Below, piece after piece: positions 63,781 to 64,000 of a DNA stretch of 64,000 bases (within the stretch, counting starts at the first letter, position 1; each line of letters begins with the position of its first letter). Source of the stretch: Pycnopodia helianthoides (Eukaryota; Echinodermata; Asteroidea; Forcipulatida; Asteriidae); the NCBI GenBank assembly GCA_032158295.1, contig CM063243.1, forward strand, positions 17,576,302-17,640,301, in the 5' to 3' direction. Position numbers and translations under genes: made by a program. A model generated the notes under the pieces. The model ran no database searches and was not told the DNA's origin. It saw nothing but the letters and a program-made list of their open reading frames with translations.

Positions 63781-63857
63781 CAAGCGCACACAAGCGCACA
63801 CAAGCGCACACAAGCGCACACAAGCGCACACAAGCGCACACAAGCGCACACAAGCGC
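63781..63857. repeat. 10-bp tandem repeat, 7.7 copies
   Basis: Perfect copies of CAAGCGCACA, followed by a partial copy CAAGCGC. The identity of all copies suggests recent expansion. Confidence 0.97.
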
Positions 63858-64000
63858 GTCGTCTAAACAAACACAACTGAACAGTAACACACATGGCATC
63901 CAACTCACAAAATGGCAAAACCAAGATTTGGTGAATTTGGTCAAAAGAATACTGAACAGAATCTATTAAAATAAGTTTTTTTAAACTAAGACAATTTAGA

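Noticed and set aside
63652..63924. Candidate UNC79 exon with AAFMDFIKLLLRMEFIDQKW
   Set aside because: It does not match the UNC79 segment expected before exon a1 and lacks a suitable donor; part of the open frame is the 10-bp tandem array.
1..64000. CRISPR arrays, operons, prokaryotic signals
   Set aside because: Tandem repeats here have no spacer structure, and spliced animal genes occupy the window.

Overview
The window is metazoan nuclear DNA. Genes are split into short exons with consensus GT/AG junctions, introns are long and AT-rich, and tRNA-related and fold-back (MITE-like) repeats are dense. The proteins are animal-specific and the repeats look like those I recall from echinoderm, perhaps sea-star, genomes. 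I therefore infer a marine invertebrate deuterostome, probably an echinoderm; the species is not established by the sequence alone.

Three protein genes can be supported. (1) Positions 1-261, plus strand: the last exon of a short-chain dehydrogenase of the retinol/hydroxysteroid/hydroxybutyrate dehydrogenase group, cut by the window edge. (2) Positions 10741-2541, minus strand: a complete nine-exon gene for a 435-residue acyl-CoA thioesterase/bile-acid-CoA N-acyltransferase family enzyme. It has a Ser-Asp-His triad, a serine nucleophile and a C-terminal SKL peroxisomal signal. It converges on gene 1. (3) Positions 63394-17312, minus strand: 39 consecutive exons (about 2,098 codons, all phases consistent) of UNC79, the very large HEAT-like subunit of the NALCN sodium-leak channel complex. 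Only its N-terminal exons, upstream of 64000, are missing. Genes 2 and 3 lie head to tail, with about 6.6 kb between the UNC79 stop codon and the thioesterase start codon. Gene 1 and the thioesterase belong to lipid/retinoid families, while UNC79 is neuronal; I see no operon-like or functional link between them.

The rest is intron and intergenic DNA filled with repeats. There are at least five tRNA-like families, most with recognisable A and B boxes. Several fold-back families occur: TTTAAAGG-ended, GGGCCCAATTTCATGG-ended, GAATTGGCGGCTACGGC-ended and GACTGTGCAAGTCTTG-ended. One Mutator-like element has about 170-bp terminal inverted repeats and a 9-bp target duplication. An 820-bp palindrome lies just upstream of the thioesterase start. 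Minisatellites have periods of 10, 17, 21, 24, 44 and about 68 bp.

The most unusual points are a 44-bp tandem duplication that copies a coding exon end together with its splice donor (UNC79 exon 12), a UNC79 exon with two mutually compensating frame breaks and an in-frame stop (exon 7), a 21-bp minisatellite expanded inside a tRNA-like repeat, and repeats lying within a few tens of bases of splice donors. I found no CRISPR array, rRNA or unambiguous functional tRNA gene. Exon boundaries and protein matches were made by eye against remembered vertebrate family members.
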